Assembly (NCBI RefSeq): GCF_964275005.1
Contig: NC_092698.1
Location: forward strand, 33,932,162-33,996,161
Length of the DNA: 64,000 bases
Direction: 5' to 3'
DNA from: Diadema setosum
Taxonomy: Eukaryota > Echinodermata > Echinoidea > Diadematoida > Diadematidae
The notes below the pieces were generated by a model, which made no database searches, had not been told where the DNA came from, and saw only the letters and a list, made by a program, of their open reading frames with translations. Shown here one piece after another: positions 24,915-35,186 of the stretch. Every line of letters starts with the position of its first letter. Position 1 is the stretch's first letter. The translations under genes were made by a program, and so were the position numbers.

Positions 24915-25132
24915 CAGTGGCTGATTGATTGTGAACATTTATTAACATCATATTACTGATTGAACACTTCAGTGAACTTGAGAACTGAGGATCTCAGTCT
25001 GTAGCTGAAATACAGTGATTCATTCCTGAGTTGCATCTAAAACATCGTCATCCCGAGCTATGTGGTCCAGTGGAAGATAAATTCAGTCAAATCTGCGTGA
25101 GAGTCATGTCTGTCAAATTTTGCTTAAGTGAA

Positions 25133-25138
25133 AATAAA
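25133..25138 (+). terminator. IQCB1 poly(A) signal
   Basis: A canonical AATAAA about 220 bp beyond the IQCB1 stop codon on the same strand, with no competing gene before it. This is the probable 3' end-processing signal. Confidence 0.6.
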
Positions 25139-25936
25139 CATGGACCTTAAATATGACAGGTGTGTGTATGTTAACATCAAATACAGTCAGCCTCATCTGA
25201 ATTGAATCCAATAGGGACCGGTGAAAATCCCACTTTTTTTTTTGGTGAATTCTAACTTACAGAATTTTCTTTGACTTAGCCAGTCTTTTGACTTGTGCGA
25301 GGTCATCTAAGGCAAGGTTGACTGTACTGCCAAAGCCACAGCCCAAGTCAAAGCTTTTTCTCCGGTCTCAATATATTTGACTAATGCAGAGTTGACTGTA
25401 CACAGTTCAGCCTGCATATAATGACCACTGAAGGGAAACATGAAAGGTGACCCATATAGACAGGTAGGCAAGTACTGCAGAAACAGGTTTGTGGCCAATT
25501 TGATTTGATCACACAATATCCATACTAGAGGCATCAAATGCATGTCTCCAACAAACATATGAAAGCAAGAGGCATTACTAGCAGTCTTGTCTCAGACTTG
25601 AATGAAAACAAAGTGTTTTGTTTGTAATTTCTCTTATACTCAGTTCGTTTGGTCCAAAAAAAAAAAAAAACAACAACAGACGAGGCTCTCAGGTGAGATA
25701 GAGAAACTTGCAGAAAAGTTAGTACCTTAGGGAAACTTGATAAAATGAACACTGCTATAACGAGATATTGGTTATTACAAGGAAACTTTCGTGCTCCCGA
25801 CTTTCCTTCCACAGAAGTCTATGTAAAATGCTACTCTCATAGCGAGATCGGCTGTAACGAAATCACTGCTGTAACAAGATAAATTTTGTGATTTCTCAAC
25901 AAAGAAAAACATAGTTAATCAAACCTTTTACTGTTA
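25139..25936. other. Intergenic; Tigger-like remnants
   Basis: No gene is seen. From about 25720 the sequence has phrases such as 'gctataacgagat' and 'gctgtaacgaaat', which are typical of Tigger/pogo terminal regions. It probably contains worn fragments of the same superfamily as the complete element downstream. Confidence 0.4.
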
Positions 25937-26859
25937 CAGTGAACTCCTGTTATAACAAACAGGGTTATATTGAAATTTCGGTTACAATGAAGTAAAAATT
26001 ATCCACTCTCTGTATTTTTATTGTTTACTTGTTCGGTTATGATGAAATTTTGATACAGTCAAACTCGGATACCTCGACGTCGGATAAGCCGAATATCGCT
26101 TACCTCGGAGGCAAAATGGAAGTCCCGATTGCTCCTATGGAGTTTCCGTGTGTTAAAATTTGCGTAGCTCGAAAAAAACTAACTCGAAATTCGGTTACCT
26201 CGAAGGGAAATCTCATGTCCCGATCTTTATCAACTTATTGTTTTTCCCAGCATGTTGCTCGAAGTGAAATTCGAACATCACGCACGCAACATTTTCCCCC
26301 CGATTAAGCACGCGTGGACAGCGGAGACATGTCACAAATCTTTTTACACTCGATTGTAAATATTCCGAGACAGATCATGCCCTCAAAACAATACATGGCT
26401 GGCAAAAAAAAAAAACCCGCCAAGTCCCCCACACCTACCTACACACATACACGGTATGCACATAGCACCCATGCCAATGGAGTGCTTACGATAGCACTAC
26501 GCTCTGCCCCAGCATCTCCTTTTCTTTAATCACTGTGTTCTGATTTTGCGGTCGTGATGGTCATACCGCGCGCGTAGATTTCTTAACCGCCGTGGCGCAC
26601 CTGCTTAGGTGTTGACAGTTAAATCTTTGGCATTAATCACGGTCCACTGTCCGAACATCAATTTCCTGCGAAGTGCTTCTCTAACTTTTTCCTTTCATGA
26701 AGTTAGACAGACTGCCGGAGCGAATAGCGAGAATATGAATTGCGTAACTTCAATTTCCAAAATGTGAAAGAAACTGGGTACAAATTCTCTTGGCAACAGA
26801 CTTTTCTGCCATTTTCCTTTTGTTGGTCGAAGAGAGCAGCACGTTTATCACTTTCGAGC

Positions 26860-28428
26860 ATGGCAACGAAGCGAAAATTGAACGCAAAATCGTATCAGGA
26901 AAAATACTCAATCCTCACATTCATGGATGAAAATCCAACATGGAAGAAAAAAGATGTTGCGGCAAAGTTTAATGTGAAGACCAACACACTGTCGGACATG
27001 ATAAAAAACCGCCACAAAATTGTGCAAGCAGTTGAAAATCCTAGTGATGCTCGGAAGGGCGTCAAGAGAATGAGGCAGATGACATTCGACAATGTGGACG
27101 CGGCTTTGATCACGTGGTTTCGGCAAAGGGAATCTCTACCCGATCTCCGGCTTGATGGGGAGATGCTGCTTGAAAAAGCCAAATACTTTGCCAAAGAATT
27201 TGGTCACGAGACAGCTCCCTCACAGGGCTGGATAGATCGTTTCAAAAAACGACACGGAATAGGCCACATCAAAAAGGCTGGAGAAGCTGCTGGGGTGGAT
27301 GAAGAGCTTGTCCAAGGCTGGAAAGATGGAAAGCTGATAGATATTCTGAGGCGTTATGACCCGAAGGATATCTACAATGCCGATGAAACTGGTTTATTTT
27401 GGCAAATGTTACCGGAGAAGTCCCTCGGTTTTCAGGGCACTACCTACCATGGAGGTAAACAGCAGAAAACACGTGTCACTGTTCTAGTGTGCGCTAACAT
27501 GGATGGCAGCGACAAACTCCCCCTCTTTGTCATCGGGAAGAGCAAGCGACCACGCGCATTTAAGAACGTGAAGAAACTGCCAGTTGCCTACGAATCCAAC
27601 AAAAAGGCCTGGATGACGGGGGCATTGTTTGAGGCATGGCTGAGGAAACTTGACGGCAAGATGGAAGGGAGAAAAATTGCAATGGTTATCGATAACTGCC
27701 CGGCCCATCCTCACATTAAGCTGGACAACATTGAACTTGTGTTTCTGCCGCCAAATACTACCAGCTTGACCCAGCCAATGGATGGTGGTGTCATCAGAAA
27801 TTTGAAACAACACTATCGGCACATCCTTGCATTCCGACGACTTGCAGCGGCAGATGAGGGAATTCCCTTCAAATGGGACCTTCTTGACGCTATCATCGCT
27901 TTGAAGACGGCATGGAACAAGGTATCCCAACAGACAATAGCCAATGTATACAGGCATGTTGGATTCGTTCTTCCGTGTGAGCAAGTAGAGGAAGATGGAG
28001 ATCGCGGTGAAGAGGGAGGTGTTGAAGACGCACAAGAATTTCGCGGCATCTGGGAGAGATTGGGCGACCTCTTCCCGCTACCGGCCATGGAGAAATACGT
28101 AGACGTGGATGCAACAGACACGGGCGTCGAGCTATTAACGGATGACCAGATTGTTGAAATCACCGGAGTCAAAGAAGACGGCGAGAGCGATGACGAGAAC
28201 GGTAATGGTGAAACCAGTAGCCAACAGGGGGAGGATTGTGTGCGCAAACCACCTTCGATCAGTGAAGTGTGTCAAGCTCTGAATGTGATCAGGCAGTTTG
28301 ACATCTTTGAGCAAACACCGGCTGAGCTGCAATTGCTCGTGGAGAACTATGAGTTGTATCTCATGAGTAATTATAAACGTCAGAAAAAGCAAGCCAACAT
28401 CACTGACTATTTCGCTGTTAAGGAGTGA
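26860..28428 (+). CDS. Tigger/pogo-like transposase
   Basis: 522 residues if started at ATG 26860, where the conserved N-terminal DNA-binding region (MATKRKLNAKSYQEK) begins; an upstream in-frame ATG at 26740 would add 40 residues unlike the family. Residues about 1-55 form a CENP-B/Psq-type helix-turn-helix. A second CENP-B-type domain follows at about 75-135. The catalytic core has D175 (YNADETGLFW), D278 (VIDNCPAH) and D308 (QPMDGGVI), giving DD29D spacing. The C-terminal tail is acidic and ends QANITDYFAVKE, in which residues 511-518 fit a PCNA-interacting (PIP-box) pattern. The product would cut and paste the element at TA sites. All motifs are present and the frame is open. Confidence 0.92.
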   Translation: MATKRKLNAKSYQEKYSILTFMDENPTWKKKDVAAKFNVKTNTLSDMIKNRHKIVQAVENPSDARKGVKRMRQMTFDNVDAALITWFRQRESLPDLRLDGEMLLEKAKYFAKEFGHETAPSQGWIDRFKKRHGIGHIKKAGEAAGVDEELVQGWKDGKLIDILRRYDPKDIYNADETGLFWQMLPEKSLGFQGTTYHGGKQQKTRVTVLVCANMDGSDKLPLFVIGKSKRPRAFKNVKKLPVAYESNKKAWMTGALFEAWLRKLDGKMEGRKIAMVIDNCPAHPHIKLDNIELVFLPPNTTSLTQPMDGGVIRNLKQHYRHILAFRRLAAADEGIPFKWDLLDAIIALKTAWNKVSQQTIANVYRHVGFVLPCEQVEEDGDRGEEGGVEDAQEFRGIWERLGDLFPLPAMEKYVDVDATDTGVELLTDDQIVEITGVKEDGESDDENGNGETSSQQGEDCVRKPPSISEVCQALNVIRQFDIFEQTPAELQLLVENYELYLMSNYKRQKKQANITDYFAVKE

Positions 28429-28930
28429 TGAGACAAATGTGATTCGTACATGTTGTAAAGCCACAAAACATGTTTCTAACGAACTTCTGTTAATGTTTCT
28501 ACCTATTACTAAAGTTATCTAGGCACTGATCATGCAAAACCTTCTCCGTTCTTAAAATCAAGCAACTTTTTTTTAATGACTTCCCCTCCATTACTTTACG
28601 CTTTTCTGTCTACTGACTTATCCATTAGATACAACGGGAAAATATAAATCTGTAATGTAATGTAATGTAATCACCGACTCTTTCGCTGTTACGGGATTAT
28701 GAGTGATGAGACAAATATGATTCGTACATGTCTAATTTAAAGCCACAAAACATGTTTCCAACGAACTTCTAAAGGTGTCATACCTATACTGTATTATTGA
28801 AGTTATGCAAAACCTTCTCCGTTCTTAAAATCAAACAACTTTTTATGACTTCCCCTCCATTACTTTACGCTTTTCAGTGTACTGACATATCCATTGTATA
28901 CGACGGGAAAAATATAAACCTGTAATGTTG
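28395..28930. repeat. Tandem duplication of the transposase 3' end
   Basis: About 265 bp spanning the last transposase codons and its 3' flank is repeated immediately downstream: 'actatttcgctgttaagga' at 28403 returns as 'gactctttcgctgttacggg' near 28676, and the 'gcaaaaccttctccgttctt' phrase occurs in both. The copies differ at roughly one base in ten and by short gaps. A short TAATG repeat separates them. Confidence 0.8.
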
Positions 28931-30619
28931 GATTTTAACGTTTGCTTTCATTGTACCATTTGCTGCCTCATATACTTAAAGTAAGGCTTGGCTTTGCATG
29001 TAATATGATGATTTTAAGTGGTGACCTCATGAAACAACAGAACTACACTGTATTAGAAATGTAAGTACACATAAACCCAAAGTTGTTTGAACGTAAAACT
29101 CGATCTTGGGTTTCATTGATTTCAGATCTGGCCTTTGGAGTGATCAATGATTGTTTCTGAAAATACTGTACATTTACTGTATGAAACAAAATATTTCAAC
29201 CTCACCCTATGAACTCGCGAAGGCCAATTTTCGCTTAATTTTGTCATCGGTTCACCTGCTCGGTCTATGAATAGGCAGAGCACTAATTCTAATTAATGAC
29301 GACCACTAAACTATTAACAGACTTTATGAGGTCAGACGTCTACACTAAAGTTCTGTAAACAATTACTTTACCCTGTTATGTCTCGTATCTTATTTGAGTT
29401 TTCGGTAATGTATTTTTCTTCCCCCTTTATTAAGCACTATCGTATGAGATTGCTTCTCTCTTTTTTTTTTTTTTTTATGCGAGCAATCACTCTTTGTTAA
29501 AGTTTATGATTACAGTGGCAATGTACTCAGAAGTCGTAGACCGAATCTGATCTTGCGATATTAATCACTATTGGTCTTTGGCAACCAAGTAGCCCAACCT
29601 TCGTGTGTTGCGCTTATTGCTGATTGCGACTGTACATGTTGTATTAGTACATCGGTTTTGTTTGAATTAGCGTTGTACTGTCTGCCTTGGAGTCACCCTC
29701 TAAGCGACCGTTATTCTCCCAATCACGCATACACACATACACATACACTGAATGATGTTCGCCACGTGCAAGGTGCGTTACCGTTCTCTACACTTGTTTA
29801 TTGCGCCAGTTTCTCATCCATATAACAACGTGTTCATCTCGTCAATACAGCACACACGATTTGTAGCTAGTAGACACGCAATAGACCGCTGCGCTGCGTA
29901 GCAGTGCTCCCTGTAGCTCCACGTGCACGTTTTCACTGGACGTAAATGTCAACGATTGTCACTGTTTTGGTGAGCTTCGTGTTACACTTTTAAGCCATCA
30001 AGCATGTGTTAACTTTGTGCATAATATTAAAAGTTTACAAAGCTAAGAATGTGATTCATGTGATTCTTGTGTATCTGTCTGCTTGGTAAATCTAGTTTTC
30101 GACAGGTTCCTCCACTGTATTCTGTAGACACACCACATCCACACGCAGATACAAATACTGTACATGTACATTCAGCACGCATTTCTCGCCCTCGATTACG
30201 TACCGGTACATTGTATTTTCTTGTTGTTTTTATGGTGATTGGTGAGTCAATTGTCCAGCAGAAAATGGTGTTGATTAGAAGAACATCGATTTCCATTCCA
30301 TTTATACATTTTCAAGTCGACTCAATTCCAATTGACAAGCATGCAAACAGTCGGTAGGCACCATAACAGATACCGTGTTAACATCGATAAACATTGGATA
30401 AGTCGAAGAAAATTCGACGTACGCGTACCTCGAAATTCGCGTACCTCGAACCATTTTCTTCAGTCCCGACTACTTCGAGGTATCCGAGTTTGACTGTATA
30501 ACGAAAGAAAACTGCCGGTCCTGAGGACTTCAGTGTAACGGGAGTCCACTGTATAGCGAGGAAAACTGCTTGGTCCGGACCTTCTTATTATATTGAGTTT
30601 CCCTTGTAACTGGTACTCT

Positions 30620-32797
30620 TACAGATAGGGCTCAACACATAGTTCTGCAGCCACTAAGCATAACAGTGAAATATTGCCCATGAGTAATGGAGTAGGTGGC
30701 CACAATACGCGAAGTCTATCACACATACAGGCGTAATGTACTCTATATGATTTATCTGCAAGAAAGTTTGTAGTGGCCATATCAAGCAGGTGGACTCATA
30801 GAGACATTTGGCCTCTGAAATGAGTTTGACTGTTTGTGTATCTTTGCTCCATTGATGAATACAGCTTTGTATAATGCCTTTGACAGTTTCACCTTGACCA
30901 TTTCCCTCCAATACTTCCTGACATTGATTGTCATGTGACTATGAGAGTATATATCTATTACCATTACGGGTTTCCAGTTATCACTCATTTCAATATGTTA
31001 GTTGACACAATCTGACCATGTAAATGCACAGAGACCAAATCACCTTGACATTCCTGTGTATCATAGCTATGTATGTAATATTGTCCCGAATACACATGTC
31101 CCACTGGTATATCAGATAAAAACTTATAGCAAATAGAATGTATTAAACAAGCAACAGACAAATGAAAGTTTTAGTGATATGTGATCAAATGTTACGGCTA
31201 TTTCCCTGAACTTCAGCCAATGAACATGGAGACTGTTTGAAACTAACAAAGATTTACCTTGATAACACCAATGTTGGATCACCTGCATTAAACATCATCC
31301 ATAAACCTACATGGTTTAAATACAGTGTTGCTAATTTTATACTTCTCCATGGTAACTCCGTGGTATTCTACACAGTATGAAGTGTACTTATCGTCTCAGA
31401 CGCAGGAAATAAAACTCTCCAAGACGGAAAGAAAACTGTATTGTGTATTTTTCTGTGGTATGGAAATGAGAAGTATGCTGGTACTAGGCAAGAGATTTCA
31501 TTGTCACATGAAACATGCAAGGCACTGATGAGGTGCCCATTGCATGGTAACTTAAATTGATTTAACGATACATGTTCATGACTAACAGTACTCAATTTAT
31601 ATGTCCAACTTCACACAAATTATTTATCTGCCCAAACACAAATTTCAATCACCCTCTTACCTTTGTGCTAGTTTTTATTCATAACAACTTTTAATGAGGT
31701 GTAAGATTTCACGTTGAATCCCACATCTTATATTTCTTTGGCACAAATGAATTTACGGCTCAAAATCACATAAAAGATGTAATATGCTAAATGTACTTGT
31801 CGAATGGCATGTAGTTCTTAAGCCTCAGTTACATAAATATTGTACATACTATCTCACATTACAGCAGTTGTCCAAATTAATCAATGCCCCCCCCCCCCCC
31901 CCTTTAAAGAAGAGACCACAAGTTCATAATGTATTTCAGCTGCCAGTCATTTTTCCATGTTCTTTTATTACTGACATTGTAAACTTTGCCTTTATTATCA
32001 TTTTCACCAAACATAAAATTACTGTTAGCCTCTGCTATCTGTCAAGTAGAGAGAAAAAGGACACCCTAAGCCTCGAAAAGACAGATAATCGTCATGGTAA
32101 CTGCACAAGCCCCTCTGACAATGGTGAACCACATGTCAAACCATTTATCAAAGAATCTTGGAATTTGGCAACTGGTGTAGTATAAAAGTTTAAAAATTAA
32201 GAAAGTTTCAGTGAACTCCTCTTGTAATTGAGCCAAAGAAAAATGTGTAGCGTTGTACCAACACATGTCTTTTTGTGAGATATTTCATAGAGTTTCATGT
32301 GCCTTCTACACAAGAGAAACAACTAGAGTTGTACTGGTAACAATATTATGGGCTTATGGAGGATCAATTTCTATCAACTTGCTCAAGGTGAAATTAGGCA
32401 AGGTTGACTGCAGACATTGATTGCTGTGATACCTATAGTGTACCCGCTTTCAGACTGTGGTTTCCAACCAGTCAATGAATACACAGAAATCTTTGGCCAT
32501 GTACAAAATAATGTGAATAAACATAAGTACTTGTTTTGTCCTATTTCAAGAGGAGCAAATTCATTGTCACAACTAATGATTCCAAGTGAAGACATATCAT
32601 AAAACTTCAAAAGCTGACAAACAATACACAATGTGATTTTCCAATGATGAATCAAGTTGCTTGCATCAATACTTTTCTCTAGCACAACTTGCATATATGT
32701 ATGACTAATGGATGGATTAACAATGCTAACAGCAATACAAAATCAAGCCCAAGATGTTGTAATGATCACATTTGGCTGATATATGTATGTAAAAAGT
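30620..32797. other. Intergenic, no gene seen
   Basis: AT-rich sequence with no exon-like frames flanked by splice sites and no recognised protein. It contains one run of C near 31887-31902. No RNA gene was recognised. Confidence 0.4.
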
Positions 32798-34086
32798 AAA
32801 CTAGAAATGTCGCTTTGGCGACTGGTATGCCTCCGCCATAATGCATGATTTTCCCAATAGGTCTAGATAGTACATGTGGACAATGTGTGATTACATTTTC
32901 ACAAAATTGGCAAAATATTGAAATGACAAGTTTGTCCCAAATGTGTTGAATGTTCACCTTCCTTGACCTAGGTTTAATTGGATGAATAGGAGAGCATGTA
33001 TCTAGGGATTTAAGGACTTTAACTCGACTTTGACCCATTCATACATTTAGGCATCGAGTAATTTTCAAGGTACAGGTGTGGAGAAAAAGTGCAATTTCTG
33101 AATTGAATAGTAAATTGTTACCATTTTCATCTGGCCCTTGACCCTAAAATTCATAAGATAATCACTTTCAGGTAGAACATGCATAATATGTACTAAGTTT
33201 CAAGATAACTTGAGCCACTTCCGAGATATGGAGGAAAAAGTTAGTTCAGCACTTTCGCTTGATCTTTGACCTTTTGACCTTTGAGGCAAAAAAAGAAAAA
33301 AAAAAACTTTCCAGAGAATTTCTATTAGGTTACACATGTATGCATACACCAAGTGTAAAAAAAAAAATAACCCTGCAGGCATTGCATGATAGGAGGGAAA
33401 TAGTAAAATTTTGAAGTGTTGCACTTGACCTTTGACCCCTGACCTTTGACCCATGAACCCTACATTCTCTAGATAATCACTTCCAGTCAGTATATGTATA
33501 TACTATGTTCCATGAAGATACCTTGAACAATTTTCCAAGGTATGGAGAAAAAAAAGAAGTTTTAATATTTTTACTTGACCTTTCGACCTTTGACCTTTGA
33601 CCTCATGACCCAAACTTTCACCAGAGAATCTTAATTGGGTAATACATGTATACACTAAGTTTCAAGAAAATATCTTCAGGCATTCAATAGATATGGTGGA
33701 AATAGTGAAATTTTATGTATTTGACCCTGACCTTTTGACCTTTGACCTTTGACCTCATGACCCAAACTTTCACCAGAGAATCTTAATTGGGTAATACATG
33801 TTTACACTAAGTTTCAAGAAAATATCTTCAGGCATTCAATAGATATGGTGGAAATAGTAAATTTTATGTATTTGACCTTGACCTTTTGACCTTTGACCTT
33901 GAACATGTGCACCCAAAAGTTGATAGGCACAACTTCACCCCCTAATACACATACATGCCAAGTTTCATCAGGATACCTCAACAGGTTTTGATAGTTACCT
34001 TGTCCACAAAATTCATTACGGACGGACGGACGGACAACCCGAAAACATAATGCCTCCGGCACCACTTCGTGGCGGAGGCATAAAAA
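32798..34086. mobile_element. TTTGACC-rich interspersed repeat, copy 1
   Basis: Starts 'aaactagaaatgtcgc' and 'ggtatgcctccgccataatg' and ends 'ggcggaggcataaa', so the termini share an inverted GCCTCCGCCA core. The interior has clusters of TTTGACC/TTGACCT words, an internal duplication with a period of about 152 bp (repeats of 'cctcatgacccaaactttc' at 33601 and 33753), and a (GGAC)n tract near 34020. A second copy in the same orientation lies at 53226-54226. No coding capacity is seen. The copy number in the window and the inverted ends point to a nonautonomous element; its superfamily is unknown to me. Confidence 0.65.
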
Positions 34087-34753
34087 TGAGTCCCTCTACA
34101 AGGGACATGATTACCAGCAAGTTTCCAACGTTTCAGACATGTATGCAAAAATATAGCTACAGCGCTTTGCCTTACACTTCTGCAATAATTTTAAGTTATG
34201 AATAGCTCCTGTGAAGACACATGTCTCCAAAAATGGATGCTGAGAAACTGTCAATAGTTCTGTTGCAACCATTTTCTTTCAGTGTCATTAAAGTTTTGCA
34301 TTATGCTGCTCAAACCTGTGTATTTTTTAATACAGGGAATATTGAGAATGAACATGTATTTAGATTTGAACCATCAGTCACAAATACTGCAAACATCAGA
34401 GTGAAATTTACCATAAGCTATTTGTATTAATACACTATTTCTTAGCTGGCTAGCTCTAAAAACAAGGAACTTACACAGAGGACAACTGCATCACAACGTC
34501 TACATTACATGTACAAACATTACATACATGCACTGCTTACATACTGTACACACTTGCTCAGAGCAGGTAGTTTTTTTTTATCCGCGACACAATATTGTGT
34601 TGTGGATACAAACACAAACACACACACACACACACAAAAAGGGAAGTTCGTCTTAAAAACATATAAAATACCTTTCCTCAATTACCGACAAAAAAAGCAA
34701 AAGTATGCTCTTGGCTTAATTCTCATCAATTTCCCTTTCATTCAGATGTAATA

Positions 34754-34900
34754 GGGAGCTTTAGATTTTAGACGCGCGGACGTTCAAAGGGAAAAAAACA
34801 TGGTCTGAGCGTGCGCAGTAACTTGACGTGCGCTACTGCGCATGCTCAGACCATGTTTTTTTCTCTTTGAACGTCCGTGCGTCTAAAACCTAAAGCTCCC
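34754..34900. mobile_element. Palindromic MITE, 147 bp
   Basis: GGGAGCTTTAG at the left and CTAAAGCTCCC at the right are perfect inverted ends. Inverted identity extends through the GACGCGCGGACGTTCAAAG and AACATGGTCTGAGC segments to a short loop near 34827. TAATA flanks both sides (34749-34753 and 34901-34905), giving a target duplication of 2-5 bp. It lies downstream of SMUG1. Confidence 0.8.
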
Positions 34901-35186
34901 TAATATCTCTGGTCTCCTCTAGAGATTTTTGGCTGCCACGACACAGAAACACGATTCTTACACCTGTTCCTTCTCTCTCTCCATTCTCCCTCTTTCTCCA
35001 TCTCTCTCACATTGGAATGTTGTAATCGCTCAATTTCGTCCTTTTAGAAAGCCTCTACAATGTCTTACTACAGGACGAGTCACTGATCTGAGTTGAGAAA
35101 CTGAGATATTACAGACACAAATTGCTGAAAAATGTTTTTTTTTTTTTTAAATCGATGGGCTTTTGGTTTTCAACCAATGACACATT

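Larger units (their letters stand above)
26056..30496 (+). mobile_element. Tigger/pogo DNA transposon with intact transposase frame
   Basis: The ends CAGTCAAACTCGGATACCTCG and, in inverse, CGAGGTATCCGAGTTTGACTG are flanked by TA dinucleotides at 26054-26055 and 30497-30498, as expected for the Tc1/mariner-pogo group. The inverted match is near perfect over the first 20 bp. Total length is 4441 bp: about 800 bp upstream of the transposase, the transposase, and about 2.07 kb of noncoding 3' sequence that starts with a tandem duplication. The uninterrupted transposase frame suggests a young insertion. Confidence 0.9.
25937..30551. mobile_element. Short Tigger-type element hosting a second Tigger
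   Basis: Outer ends CAGTGAACTCCTGTTATAAC (left) and CAGTGGACTCCCGTTACA (right, reverse complement) are flanked by TA on each side. Without the 4.4-kb inner element it would be only about 174 bp long, so it is a nonautonomous element into which the inner transposon jumped at a TA. Divergence of its ends indicates that it is the older of the two. The sequence just right of it (to about 30620) repeats similar wording and may be a further fragment. Confidence 0.65.

Noticed and set aside
27484-28035. 183-codon minus-strand frame
   Set aside because: Antisense shadow of the Tigger transposase.
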